Source: Rhodospirillaceae bacterium
GTDB lineage: Bacteria; Pseudomonadota; Alphaproteobacteria; Rhodospirillales; Rhodospirillaceae
Reading direction: 5' to 3'
Assembly: GCA_002737725.1 (NCBI GenBank)
Contig: NSIP01000011.1
Coordinates: 23,289 to 87,288 of the forward strand
DNA length: 64,000 nt
Below the pieces are notes generated by a model. It did no database searches and was not told the origin of the DNA. It saw nothing but the letters and a program-made list of their open reading frames with translations. Made by a program: the position numbers and the translations under genes. Shown here piece by piece: positions 48,095-56,413 of this stretch; the stretch's first letter is position 1, and every line of letters starts with the position of its first letter.

Positions 48095-49168
48095 ATGCCC
48101 CAAAAGCAGCCCTCGAAAAAAAGCCGCTCGCGACCGGCGCCGCCAAAAGTGAATGGCTCTGTATCTCTAGAGTCCAGCGGGCTGGTTACTTCCTACGATG
48201 TCGCAACACGTGCAGGCGTTTCGCAATCTGCCGTATCTCGATGCTTCATGCCAGGATCCAGTGCCTCAAAGAAGATGCGCGAACGCGTCATGAAGGCCGC
48301 CGGTGACTTGGGTTATATGCCCAACGCTATCGCACGTAGCCTGATTACACGTCGCTCCGGAATGGTTGCAGTCATCGTATCGAACCTCACGAATCTTTAC
48401 TATCCGGAAGTGCTTTCGGAATTGACACAGCGTCTGTCGCAACGCGGAACTCGCGTTCTGCTTTTCACGCTCCAGCGCGAGAGTGAAATCGATGAAGTTC
48501 TGGAACAAGTTTGGCGCTACCGTGTCGACGGTGTCATTGCGGCGGCGCGGCTTTCCCGCGACCAAGTACAGGATTTCGAGCGTCACCGGGTACCGTTCGT
48601 ATTCTATAACCGTTATTTTCATGATTATCCCGTCAATGCCGTTTGCTGCGACCAGGATGGCGGCGCTAAGCTGTTGGTGGATAGACTGTACGCGGCAGAC
48701 CATCGTCGTTTTGCAATTATTGGTGGCCCGCCCGATTCGGTCGTCGGCATCGAGCGTGTCCAGGGCGCGCAGACGCGGCTTACAGAACTGGGAGTTTCGA
48801 ATACACCCGTCGTCGCAGGCGATTACGGCTACGAACGCGGCGCGCAGGCCTTGCGCGATCTGCTCAAATGCGGCCGCTTCGACGCCATCGTCAGCGCCAA
48901 CGATGTGACGGCCATTGGCGCAATGGATGCTGCCCGATTTGAGTTTGGACTAAAAGTACCAGACGAGATGTCAGTTGTCGGGTTTGATGGCGTTGGACCT
49001 GCATCGTGGTCGAGCTATCGCCTCACTACTGTCCGCCAACCTGTTCGCCGCATGGCTGAGGCGGCTGTCTCAATGTTAGTGGATCGTATCGAACAAGCTG
49101 GGTTACCGCCCGAAAAACGCGTGTTCACCGGGGAACTGATTGAAGGAGGGTCGGCGCGGCTAAAATAA
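48095..49168 (+). CDS. LacI/PurR-family transcriptional regulator
   Basis: The ATG at 48095 is chosen because GGAG lies 9 nt upstream; 357 residues result. A charged tail of about 25 residues precedes the LacI helix-turn-helix (TSYDVATRAGVSQSAVSRCF, residues about 33-52) and the hinge (PNAIARSLITRRSG). The C-terminal ligand-binding domain is PurR/LacI-like (VAVIVSNLTNLYYPEVL, FDAIVSANDVTAIGAMDAAR, VPDEMSVVGFDG). It lies between the receptor operon and the rightward catabolic genes, all of which carry the 21-bp near-palindrome at their promoters. It is therefore the likely local repressor, responding to a pathway metabolite. Confidence 0.88.
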   Translation: MPQKQPSKKSRSRPAPPKVNGSVSLESSGLVTSYDVATRAGVSQSAVSRCFMPGSSASKKMRERVMKAAGDLGYMPNAIARSLITRRSGMVAVIVSNLTNLYYPEVLSELTQRLSQRGTRVLLFTLQRESEIDEVLEQVWRYRVDGVIAAARLSRDQVQDFERHRVPFVFYNRYFHDYPVNAVCCDQDGGAKLLVDRLYAADHRRFAIIGGPPDSVVGIERVQGAQTRLTELGVSNTPVVAGDYGYERGAQALRDLLKCGRFDAIVSANDVTAIGAMDAARFEFGLKVPDEMSVVGFDGVGPASWSSYRLTTVRQPVRRMAEAAVSMLVDRIEQAGLPPEKRVFTGELIEGGSARLK

Positions 49169-49180
49169 GCCGTTTTGTGC

Positions 49181-49201
49181 TTTTGCATTCGAAGTACAAA
49201 A
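49181..49201. promoter_or_regulatory. Operator copy 2 with overlapping promoter (hydrolase)
   Basis: The near-palindrome begins TTTTGCATTCG (49181-49191) and ends AAGTACAAAA (49192-49201); outer arms TTTTG and CAAAA match exactly. It is followed by TATACT (-10 like, 49205-49210), with a poor TTGCAT (-35 like, 49183-49188) 16 nt before. The ATG of the hydrolase is at 49217, six bases beyond the -10, with no ribosome binding site. Confidence 0.68.
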
Positions 49202-49216
49202 TGCTATACTGTTGGC

Positions 49217-49957
49217 ATGCAATCGTTGCTACTTTTGCCTGGGATGATGTGCGATCAGCGTCAGTGGGCCCCGCAAATTGCGGCTCTCTCCGACATCTGC
49301 GACCCGATCCTGGTCGGAAATCTTACGCAGGGCCATTCCGTCAAAGAGATGGCTGCGGCGGTGCTGAGCACCGCCCCGCCTCGCTTCGCGCTTGCGGGGC
49401 TGTCGATGGGCGGTATCGTCGCCTTCGAACTTTGGCGTCAAGCCCCGAAACGAATCACTCACCTGGCCCTGCTTGACACCACTGCGCGGCCAGACAGTGC
49501 GGCGCGCCAACAACTCCGTATGCAGCAGATTGGAGCCGTCTTGGATGGACGATTGCGAAATGTCGTCACAGAAGAGTTGAAGCCATCGTATCTAGGGTTA
49601 AGCAATCGCGGCAACCACAGCCTACTGGACGTGATTGTTGCGATGGCGACCGATCTCGGCCCTGCGGTATTCGAGCGTCAAAGCCTCGCATTGAAAAATC
49701 GCCCCGACAGCCGGCCAATGATCAAAGCGATCTCCTGCCCTACACTCGTATTATATGGCGACGAGGATAGTCTGTGTGACCACGACGATCATCTCTTTTT
49801 GGCGCAAAACATCAGAGGTGCGATACTAGTTGTGGTTCCGGCTTGCGGGCATCTTTCCACGCTAGAAAGCCCCGATGCCGTGAATGCCGCTCTACGCATG
49901 CTACTGAAGTCTGGGCCAAACACTGTGTTCTCACCCGCAATGGAAACCACGACATGA
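49217..49957 (+). CDS. Alpha/beta hydrolase
   Basis: The 246-residue cytosolic hydrolase has the nucleophile elbow LSMGGIVAFE (G-L-S-M-G-G, residues about 69-74). The oxyanion/strand segment is SLLLLPGMMCDQRQW, the likely Asp lies in LYGDEDSLC, and the His in VPACGHLSTLESP. It belongs to the family of lactone/ester/C-C hydrolases used in ring-cleavage pathways, though the reaction is not defined. The first Met is at 49217; the frame open from 49175 overlaps the operator. The transcript may be leaderless. The stop overlaps the MetE-like ATG by 4 nt. Confidence 0.82.
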   Translation: MQSLLLLPGMMCDQRQWAPQIAALSDICDPILVGNLTQGHSVKEMAAAVLSTAPPRFALAGLSMGGIVAFELWRQAPKRITHLALLDTTARPDSAARQQLRMQQIGAVLDGRLRNVVTEELKPSYLGLSNRGNHSLLDVIVAMATDLGPAVFERQSLALKNRPDSRPMIKAISCPTLVLYGDEDSLCDHDDHLFLAQNIRGAILVVVPACGHLSTLESPDAVNAALRMLLKSGPNTVFSPAMETTT

Positions 49958-51099
49958 AAATCAGCCGTGACCGCATTCTGACAACACATGTCGGCAGTCT
50001 ACCACGGAGCAAGGCAGTCACAGACGCTGTGTTCGCCAAGGAGCAAGGACAAACGATTAATCAGGCTGCTTATGAAAAAACTATCGCCACAGCAGTCAGG
50101 GACGTGGTGACGCGGCAGGCAAAAACCGGGATCGATATCGTGAGCGACGGCGAGATGAGCAAAATCAGCTACGCCACTTACATCAAAGATCGCATCACGG
50201 GATTCGCTGGGGACAGCGCCCGCACACCACCCAAGGATTTAGAGGATTTTCCGGGGTTCCTGAAACGCCAAGCCACTTCGGGCGGTACTCCTAGCTACCA
50301 ACGACCGTGTTGCATCGCCGAGATTAAGGTCAAAAGCATGAAGCCGCTTGAGACAGACCTTGAAAATTTTCGCATGGCTGTGACCGGAAGCGAGGTCGCG
50401 GAAGGGTTTATGAATGCGGCTTCGCCGGGTGTCATCGCTTTGTTCCAACCCAACACGTACTATCCATCTCATGAAAGCTATCTGCGCGCGCTTTCTGAAG
50501 CGATGCGTCCTGAGTATGAGGGAATTGTGGCGGCCGGATTTATTTTGCAGATCGACTCTCCCGATCTCGGCCTTGGGCGCCACATGATGTTCAAAGATAA
50601 GACCGATGATGAATATATCAAACTTGCGACACTGCATGTCGATGTTCTAAACGACGCCTTGCGCAACATTCCACCGGACCGCATGCGCCTTCATGTGTGC
50701 TGGGGCAACTATGAAGGGCCGCATCACCACGATGCACCCCTCGATATGGTACTTCCCATCGCGCTTCGCGCGCGTCCTCAGGCTTTACTGTTCGAGGCGG
50801 CTAATCCTCGCCATGCCCATGAGTGGACTGTGATTAGGGACGGGAATATCCCAGAAGATAAAATTCTCGTCCCAGGCGTCCTCGATTCAACGACAAACTT
50901 CATCGAACACCCGCAGCTGATCGCAGAAAGAATATGCCGTTATGCTGATCTTGTGGGCAGGGAAAGGGTCATTGCTGGTACGGATTGCGGTTTCTCGACT
51001 TTTGCCGGTTTTGGGAATGTCGACGAAGATATCGTCTATGCCAAGTTCGCAGCCATGGCAGACGGCGCGCAGATCGCGTCCGAGCGGCTATGGAGATAA
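49954..51099 (+). CDS. MetE-like zinc methyltransferase/thiol transferase (cobalamin-independent methionine synthase II family)
   Basis: A 381-residue protein covering only the C-terminal barrel of cobalamin-independent methionine synthase. ILTTHVGSLPRS is the barrel start, and the zinc site is complete: LHVCWGN (His and Cys), ALLFEAANPRH (Glu) and AGTDCGFST (Cys). This short form includes methionine synthases without the N-terminal domain and thiol transferases such as epoxyalkane:coenzyme M transferase. In a catabolic operon it more likely moves a methyl or alkyl group from the substrate to a thiol than makes methionine. It starts at ATG 49954, overlapping the hydrolase stop (ATGA). Confidence 0.8.
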   Translation: MKISRDRILTTHVGSLPRSKAVTDAVFAKEQGQTINQAAYEKTIATAVRDVVTRQAKTGIDIVSDGEMSKISYATYIKDRITGFAGDSARTPPKDLEDFPGFLKRQATSGGTPSYQRPCCIAEIKVKSMKPLETDLENFRMAVTGSEVAEGFMNAASPGVIALFQPNTYYPSHESYLRALSEAMRPEYEGIVAAGFILQIDSPDLGLGRHMMFKDKTDDEYIKLATLHVDVLNDALRNIPPDRMRLHVCWGNYEGPHHHDAPLDMVLPIALRARPQALLFEAANPRHAHEWTVIRDGNIPEDKILVPGVLDSTTNFIEHPQLIAERICRYADLVGRERVIAGTDCGFSTFAGFGNVDEDIVYAKFAAMADGAQIASERLWR

Positions 51100-51111
51100 A
51101 TTCCGGTTGTT

Positions 51112-51132
51112 ATTTGTACTTCGAATGCATAT
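51112..51132. promoter_or_regulatory. Operator copy 3 (upstream site of cupin gene)
   Basis: Contains the exact 17-mer TTTGTACTTCGAATGCA at 51113-51129, the inverse of the hydrolase-promoter copy, 13 nt after the MetE-like stop. A fourth, weaker copy follows 81 bp downstream, so the two could act together by looping. Confidence 0.68.
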
Positions 51133-51192
51133 AGCCTTTAGCAGGCTAAACATGATCTTTAGTGGCATGGGCTCGCCGGTCTATTGCGCCTG

Positions 51193-51213
51193 ATTTGCAT
51201 CCGAAGTATACGA
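51193..51213. promoter_or_regulatory. Operator copy 4 with overlapping promoter (cupin gene)
   Basis: ATTTGCATCCGAAGTATACGA as two halves (51193-51203 and 51204-51213) matches the hydrolase site at 15 of 21 positions. TTGCGC (51184-51189), a 17-nt spacer and TATACG (51207-51212) form a promoter that the site covers. The cupin ATG is 7 nt past the -10, again without a ribosome binding site. Confidence 0.55.
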
Positions 51214-51219
51214 TTTGCC

Positions 51220-52248
51220 ATGTCACTAATTCGACCTCAATACACCGAAAATCTGACGGACAGGTTTGTGCGTTACGGGGATCTTAAGCCCTGCACCACG
51301 GCGTTTATTGATGCCCGGACACCTGGCAGCGACCGCAAGGAAAACTTTACAATCATTGGCCCTGGTGTAGCCGAAAACCCCGACCAGCATATTCATATTT
51401 CACTTCCACACGGATTTAATATCGGTGGTGCACGCCAACCCCCGCACTGTGTTAACTCTCAGCATAGTCACACCACAGCCGAAGTATTCGTAGTTCATAC
51501 CGGGACCTGGGAATTCCGTTTGGGCGAGCACGGCGAGGACGCCGAGATTATACTAACGCCAGGTGATACAATATCAGTCCCGACGGGCGTATTTCGGGGC
51601 TTTGAAAACGTTGGTGCCACAACAGGATTTTTATTTGCAGTGCTTGGAGGTGATGACCCAGGGCATGTAACTTGGGCGCCCGATGTCTTTGACTTGGCTC
51701 GCGAGCATGGGTTAGTGCTGTTGGAAAACGGACGCTTGGTTGATATGCGAGCAGGCGAAAGAGTTCCCGTAAATATTAAGCCTCAAATGCCGACCACGCG
51801 TGAGCAAGCAGACCGCATGAGACGCATGACCACGGCTGAGATCGCGGACTGTGTTGCGCGTGACTGCGAGCTTTCATCTGTCATGGTCGGCGGCCTTAAC
51901 GGCCCAGGCGTAACTGAAGCAGCAATTATCGGACCGACTTCACTAGCTGAGAGCTTGGAGGCTGGAAAAATGAAACGGCTGCATGGATTTCACCTTCGAC
52001 GCCTGTCTTTTAGACCTCAGGCACAAACAAAATTGCATTCGCGCACCGAAGAGGAAGTCTTTTTTCTCCAAACCGGAACGCTGGAAATTTCGTCACCGAG
52101 TGAAAAGATTGTAATGAATCCTGGAGATATATTTACCATACCGATCGGATTGCCAAGGATGTTCACCAACTCTAGCGAAAGTGAAACAATTGCTTACGTC
52201 GTCCGTGGCAGCGATGCGCCAGCAATGGCTCAAGAATTTCCAAAATAA
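51220..52248 (+). CDS. Double-cupin protein, possible dioxygenase
   Basis: A 342-residue bicupin. Start ATG 51220 gives MSLIRPQYTENL. The first cupin (about 75-140) has HCVNSQHSHTTAEVF and TPGDTISVPTGVFRGFEN, with metal-binding His/Glu pattern H-x-H-x5-E. The second (about 265-335) has LHSRTEEEVFFLQTG and NPGDIFTIPIGLPRMF, in which only one His and the Glu pair remain, so only the first half likely binds metal. The layout resembles gentisate-type ring-cleaving or quercetinase-type enzymes, but no specific family is recognised. It is last in the rightward set and has its own operator-controlled promoter. Confidence 0.75.
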   Translation: MSLIRPQYTENLTDRFVRYGDLKPCTTAFIDARTPGSDRKENFTIIGPGVAENPDQHIHISLPHGFNIGGARQPPHCVNSQHSHTTAEVFVVHTGTWEFRLGEHGEDAEIILTPGDTISVPTGVFRGFENVGATTGFLFAVLGGDDPGHVTWAPDVFDLAREHGLVLLENGRLVDMRAGERVPVNIKPQMPTTREQADRMRRMTTAEIADCVARDCELSSVMVGGLNGPGVTEAAIIGPTSLAESLEAGKMKRLHGFHLRRLSFRPQAQTKLHSRTEEEVFFLQTGTLEISSPSEKIVMNPGDIFTIPIGLPRMFTNSSESETIAYVVRGSDAPAMAQEFPK

Positions 52249-52371
52249 TTTCAGAAACGAAAATATCCGCAAAATAGATTAGACCGAGTCTAGTTGGCGT
52301 AATCGTATAATCTACCGCCGTCAAAACGGCTGTCCCTTGTCCTTTCCAGAAACCTCATCCGGTAATTTAAG

Positions 52372-52434
52372 TTCCCTGCTCAGAAAAATTGGTTCCCTGC
52401 TCAGCGAAAATAATTCCCTGTTCTATAAAGCAAC
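52372..52434. repeat. Three iterated 21-bp repeats (TTCCCTG-TTC type)
   Basis: TTCCCTGCTC at 52372, TTCCCTGCTC at 52393 and TTCCCTGTTC at 52414 are spaced exactly 21 bp apart. They precede a broken IS481-type transposase and look like end repeats of that element. The remaining 52249-52371 stretch has only a short TAGAC/GTCTA hairpin. Confidence 0.6.
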
Positions 52435-52497
52435 GGCGTCGGCCGGCTGCCGCGCGGAACGCGCGTTCGCAAGGTCCACACAAAACGCTACAACAAA

Positions 52498-52987
52498 CAG
52501 GTGCCTGGACATCACATCCAGATGGATGTCAAATTCCTCAGCTTTATTGACGAGCACGGCGAGAAAATCCGTCGCCTCCAATATACCGCCATTGACGATG
52601 CAACCCGCGTCCGGGCGCTCAAAATTTATGAGAAACATACGCAAGCCAGCGCGATCGACTTCGTCGATCACATCATCGGGAAATTCCCATTCCGAATTAA
52701 GGAAATCAGAACCGATAACGGTCTCGAATTCCTGGCTAAGTTCCACTAGCATGTCGAGGATAAAGGCATCCGACACGCTTACATAAAGCGCGGAACGCCG
52801 CGGCTCAACGGCAAGGTAGAGCTATCATATCGCTCGGATCAGGAAGAGTTTTACCAGCCCCTGTCCTACAAAGATGATGTCGATCTCGGTGCCAAACTCA
52901 ACGAATGGGAGAGCTTCTACAACTTCAACCGACCGCAACGCCTTCAATGGAAAAACTCCTTACGAATCTCTCAGAGTAAAGCTATAA
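52498..52987 (+). pseudogene. IS481-family transposase, truncated and interrupted
   Basis: The catalytic core is visible: QMDVKFLSFIDEHGEKIRR, YTAIDDATRVRALKIYEKH, IKEIRTDNGLEF and then, after a TAG stop at 52747-52749, HVEDKGIRHTYIKRGTPRL followed by NGKVELSYRSDQEEFY. Near 52930 a frameshift moves the end into KTPYESLRVKL with TAA at 52985-52987. The N-terminal HTH part is missing. It is a dead copy marking the right end of the acquired block. Confidence 0.85.
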
Positions 52988-53099
52988 TCCCAAAACCCAA
53001 GCGTCTCGCAAGTTCGTCGACCTGACATTCGCCAAAATTCATCATCCGGGAGATTGATTTGCGCAGGAGAGATGGGCGGGCTTGCTCAATGAAAGCTCG

Positions 53100-54629
53100 C
53101 TAAGGCGACCTCAGCCGCAAGTTCTCGAACGTCACCCCACTTGGTCGCATTTCGAAGTGCGCGACCTTGGGTTGATATCCAATCAAGTACACCGAGTTAC
53201 TGATCCATATCGCCGGGGCCGCATCATGGATGCGACCCATTAAATCGTGCAACAGGCCCTCACGCTTAGGGGCATTGATCTCGGCGTTAACCTGCAGAAT
53301 GTCGGGTACAAGATTCGGTTCGCAAAAGAACGGATTGGTTTTCAAGCAGGAAAAATACTCGATGGCACGAATCGGGTCTTGAAAAGCAGCATTATTCCAG
53401 AGCTGTGAAAACCCATCGATCATGCCCCAATTTCCAGTCGTATACCTACTTTGGTAGTCGGCGAAGGTCATGGACTGAAGGCTTATTTTCACTCCGACTG
53501 CGGCCAAGTCTTGGGCGATTTTCTGGTAAGTCAGCGCATCAGGCGTCCCCGTCGTCGTGACAACCGAGAATGAGAACTCCAAGCCACGGGCATAGCCGGC
53601 TTGCCGCAACAAAGCTCGAGCTTTATCGGGATCATAGGGGTAGGGTTTGACCTCTGGATTATGACCGGTAATGCCTGCAGGGGCCGGCTGGCCCACCGAA
53701 GTGACATACCCCAGCATCATCACATTGGCGATGGCGTCTTTGTCGACAGCGTAGTTGAGAGCGCGACGCACGCGCTCGTCCTTCAAAGGGCTTGGCCCCT
53801 CCCTCAAGTTACGTAAAGCAAGAGACTTTACCTGCGGATTTTGCTGCACCGCGACTTGAAAACCTTGCACTCTCAAGTCGTCAATATCTTCGACCTGGAG
53901 ACCGGAGACCATATCGACTTGACCCGAGACCAGAGCCTGGATGCGCGCTGTATGCTCAACGATGACCCGATACTGTAAATGCCGTAAGCTTTGGGCAGGT
54001 CGCCATGAGGCTTCAAAGGCTTCAAGCGAGGCATCTTTGCCACCTGCACCCCAATCTACAAGGCGGTAAGGGCCCGTTCCGATGGGCTTTCGTCCGTAGA
54101 CATCGCGCCCCACAGCTTGCCAGTGATCGGGCTCGATCATCATCATGATCGACAGGCGCTTGGGCAGAATAGCGTCGGGGACACGAGTATGAACTTCAAG
54201 TGTCAGCGGATCACGGGCGCGCACGCCGAGAATATTCTGCATCTCTCGGGCGACTAAATATCCCGCGCCATCTGGCCCTTTGAGCAGCGCGAGGACCTTT
54301 ACAACGTCATCGGCGGTGAACATTTTGCCGTTATGAAATAACACGCCTGGGCGGAGATGAAACACCCATGTGGTCGGTGTGGTGTTCTCCCACGACAACG
54401 CTAACGCCGGCTTCGCATCTTTTCCCCAGTCTAGGTAGGTCAACGCATCATAGACTGATAACCATAATTCGCTCGAAGGCTGACTGACACCCGTATAAGG
54501 CACGCCCAAGCTTGTCGGAAACGCTGCCACAGCCATTCGCAAATCTTGGGCGCGCGCAGTTGGGCCGAAGCACACCGCGACCACGAGCAGGCGCAAAATC
54601 AAGAGCTTAGGCCAAATCGGGCGAAGCAT
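53100..54629 (-). CDS. ABC transporter substrate-binding protein, peptide/nickel type (SBP family 5)
   Basis: The 509-residue protein has an N-terminal signal (cleavage near ARAQ, about residue 28). Landmarks of the family are SELWLSVYDALTYLDWG, ALSWENTTPTTWVFHLRPGV followed by LFHNGKMFTADDV, GTGPYRLVDWG and RRALNYAVDKDAIANVM. It binds peptides or other small solutes in the periplasm. No permease or ATPase gene is adjacent, so it is an orphan or works with a distant transporter. Its ATG at 54629 overlaps the upstream ThDP enzyme by 23 bp. Confidence 0.88.
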   Translation of the reverse strand: MLRPIWPKLLILRLLVVAVCFGPTARAQDLRMAVAAFPTSLGVPYTGVSQPSSELWLSVYDALTYLDWGKDAKPALALSWENTTPTTWVFHLRPGVLFHNGKMFTADDVVKVLALLKGPDGAGYLVAREMQNILGVRARDPLTLEVHTRVPDAILPKRLSIMMMIEPDHWQAVGRDVYGRKPIGTGPYRLVDWGAGGKDASLEAFEASWRPAQSLRHLQYRVIVEHTARIQALVSGQVDMVSGLQVEDIDDLRVQGFQVAVQQNPQVKSLALRNLREGPSPLKDERVRRALNYAVDKDAIANVMMLGYVTSVGQPAPAGITGHNPEVKPYPYDPDKARALLRQAGYARGLEFSFSVVTTTGTPDALTYQKIAQDLAAVGVKISLQSMTFADYQSRYTTGNWGMIDGFSQLWNNAAFQDPIRAIEYFSCLKTNPFFCEPNLVPDILQVNAEINAPKREGLLHDLMGRIHDAAPAIWISNSVYLIGYQPKVAHFEMRPSGVTFENLRLRSP

Positions 54630-56352
54630 GAGCTTTGTGGCTCGCGGGCAAATCTTCAAATGTGATCATCTGCAACCGTGGGTCTTGTTTGCGCATCAGC
54701 CCAGCTTTGGGGTCGGTAATCACATTCAGCACAGTGGTGCGATCAGCGCTCAAGGCCCGTTGCAGAGCTGGCTTAACATCATCGATCTTCTCCACGCGCT
54801 CACCCGCGCAACCATAAGCATGGCCAATGAGGTGATAATCGCAAAAACCAAGATCACAATTGATGTTGCGTCCAGATGAGTGGAGTTGACCATTGCGCTC
54901 CGTGCCCCAGCCGCCGTCATTGCCAATAATGATCGCAATATTTAACCCGGCCAGAGTCATCGCATTAAGCTCGCTACTGTAAAAGCCGAATGCGCCATCG
55001 CCCGTCACCAGCACCACGCGTCGAGTTGGCCGACCCGCTTCCGCAGCTAGTTCGCGCTCACCGGCGGCTGCGCCCAGTGCCAACGGGGTACCAATACCCA
55101 TGGAGCCGAGTGGGTAGTGATCGAGATAGCTGCGCGGTGTTTTAACTTTGGTGACACCAAGCATCCAATTCAAAATATCCGCTCCATCACCAATAAAGAT
55201 GGCATCTTCCGGCATAACGTCCATCAGATCACGGCCCAAGCGATAGGGGTGGATCGGTCCCGAGGATTGGCGACCTAAACTATCGATCCGTGAAAGACGT
55301 TCGGCCATGGCTTCCATCACCCACAAGGGCTTGGCACGCTTGCTGTCGCCGAGCGCTGTGAACAGTTTCATCACAGCGAGCTTGGCATCACCATGCAGCG
55401 CCACATCAACAGGCCGATTACGCGCAAATTCTTCTGCGGCAATATCGATTTGAATGATCTTGGCGTTCACCTTAAAGCGCGGCGCAAGGCCATAGCCCAA
55501 ACGTTGCGTCAGACGCGCGCCAACCGCGAGCACCACATCAGCTTTCTTGGCCGCCACCTGTGCCAGTGACCATGAAAACCCAAGATCCATATCCTCGGGG
55601 ACTAAGCCACGCCCTAGGGCATGACCAAAAACGGGAATATTTTGTGCCGATGCCAGTTGACGCAGCGGTTCCCCCGCGTCAGACCATGCTGCGCCGCTCC
55701 CTGCGATGATGAGGGGCCGCTTTGCATTTTGCAAAAGCATGGCTGCTTGTGCAATGCCGGCATGAGAGGGCTCAGAACCGGCAGGTCTAAGCTGTCGCGC
55801 AGCCAAATCAAACATGCCCTCGATGATGGTAGATTCAAAACTTTGCGGAATACCCAACACAGCCACGCCAGGCCGCCCCGACATTGCATGAAACAAGGCT
55901 GCGTGAATAAACTCTGGCAGACGCGCAGCATCGGGTACCACCTTTGCCCACTTAGCAAAGGGCTTGACCATATCGAGGCCATCATTGGTTTCTTCGCCTG
56001 CGGACTCGCGTGTGTTGGCCGCATGCAGCGAGAGAATCAGTACCACAGGTGAACAAGCTAGCTGAGCGGTGCGAACACCGCCCATCGCGTTGGGTAAGCC
56101 TTGGAAGCCCGCAATCATCGCGATACCCGGCCGACCGGTGATACGCGCATAGCCATCGGCAGCCCCAACCGAGCCGGTTTCGTGGCGGCCGGAAATCACG
56201 GAAATCCCATCGTCCGCGAAAGCATACAACGCGTGAGCATGAGCAGCGCCCGCCAAGCAAAACACCGTGCGAATGCTGTAATTTTGAAGGATGCGGCTCA
56301 TCACTTGGCCGCCGGTCAGAGTATTAGAAGCGGGCAGCTGAGAGCGTGACAT
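54607..56352 (-). CDS. Thiamine-diphosphate-dependent enzyme (acetolactate synthase/decarboxylase-like)
   Basis: A three-domain ThDP enzyme of 581 residues. The catalytic Glu is in ISGRHETGSVGAADGYAR (about residues 56-73); the ThDP/Mg motif is GDGAFGFYSSELNAMTLAGL followed by IIIGNDGG (GDG...N, about 456-484). The middle domain (VLAVGARLTQRLGYG) shows no strong FAD-binding signature, so it may be an acetolactate synthase relative or 2-oxo-acid/oxalyl-CoA-type decarboxylase. Start at ATG 56352 with AGGAAG upstream. The following gene is the substrate-binding protein. Confidence 0.8.
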   Translation of the reverse strand: MSRSQLPASNTLTGGQVMSRILQNYSIRTVFCLAGAAHAHALYAFADDGISVISGRHETGSVGAADGYARITGRPGIAMIAGFQGLPNAMGGVRTAQLACSPVVLILSLHAANTRESAGEETNDGLDMVKPFAKWAKVVPDAARLPEFIHAALFHAMSGRPGVAVLGIPQSFESTIIEGMFDLAARQLRPAGSEPSHAGIAQAAMLLQNAKRPLIIAGSGAAWSDAGEPLRQLASAQNIPVFGHALGRGLVPEDMDLGFSWSLAQVAAKKADVVLAVGARLTQRLGYGLAPRFKVNAKIIQIDIAAEEFARNRPVDVALHGDAKLAVMKLFTALGDSKRAKPLWVMEAMAERLSRIDSLGRQSSGPIHPYRLGRDLMDVMPEDAIFIGDGADILNWMLGVTKVKTPRSYLDHYPLGSMGIGTPLALGAAAGERELAAEAGRPTRRVVLVTGDGAFGFYSSELNAMTLAGLNIAIIIGNDGGWGTERNGQLHSSGRNINCDLGFCDYHLIGHAYGCAGERVEKIDDVKPALQRALSADRTTVLNVITDPKAGLMRKQDPRLQMITFEDLPASHKAHASPDLA

Positions 56353-56413
56353 CAAGCTTCCTAATTCTTCAGAGCAACCTGAGTGATACGGTCGCCAAAC
56401 GCCGCACCAAGCC

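Noticed and set aside
38585..53030. Direct repeat of the tRNA-Gln 3' end as an attachment site at the right border
   Set aside because: No copy of the GGCGCCCCAGCCA segment was seen near 52.2-53.1 kb by eye.
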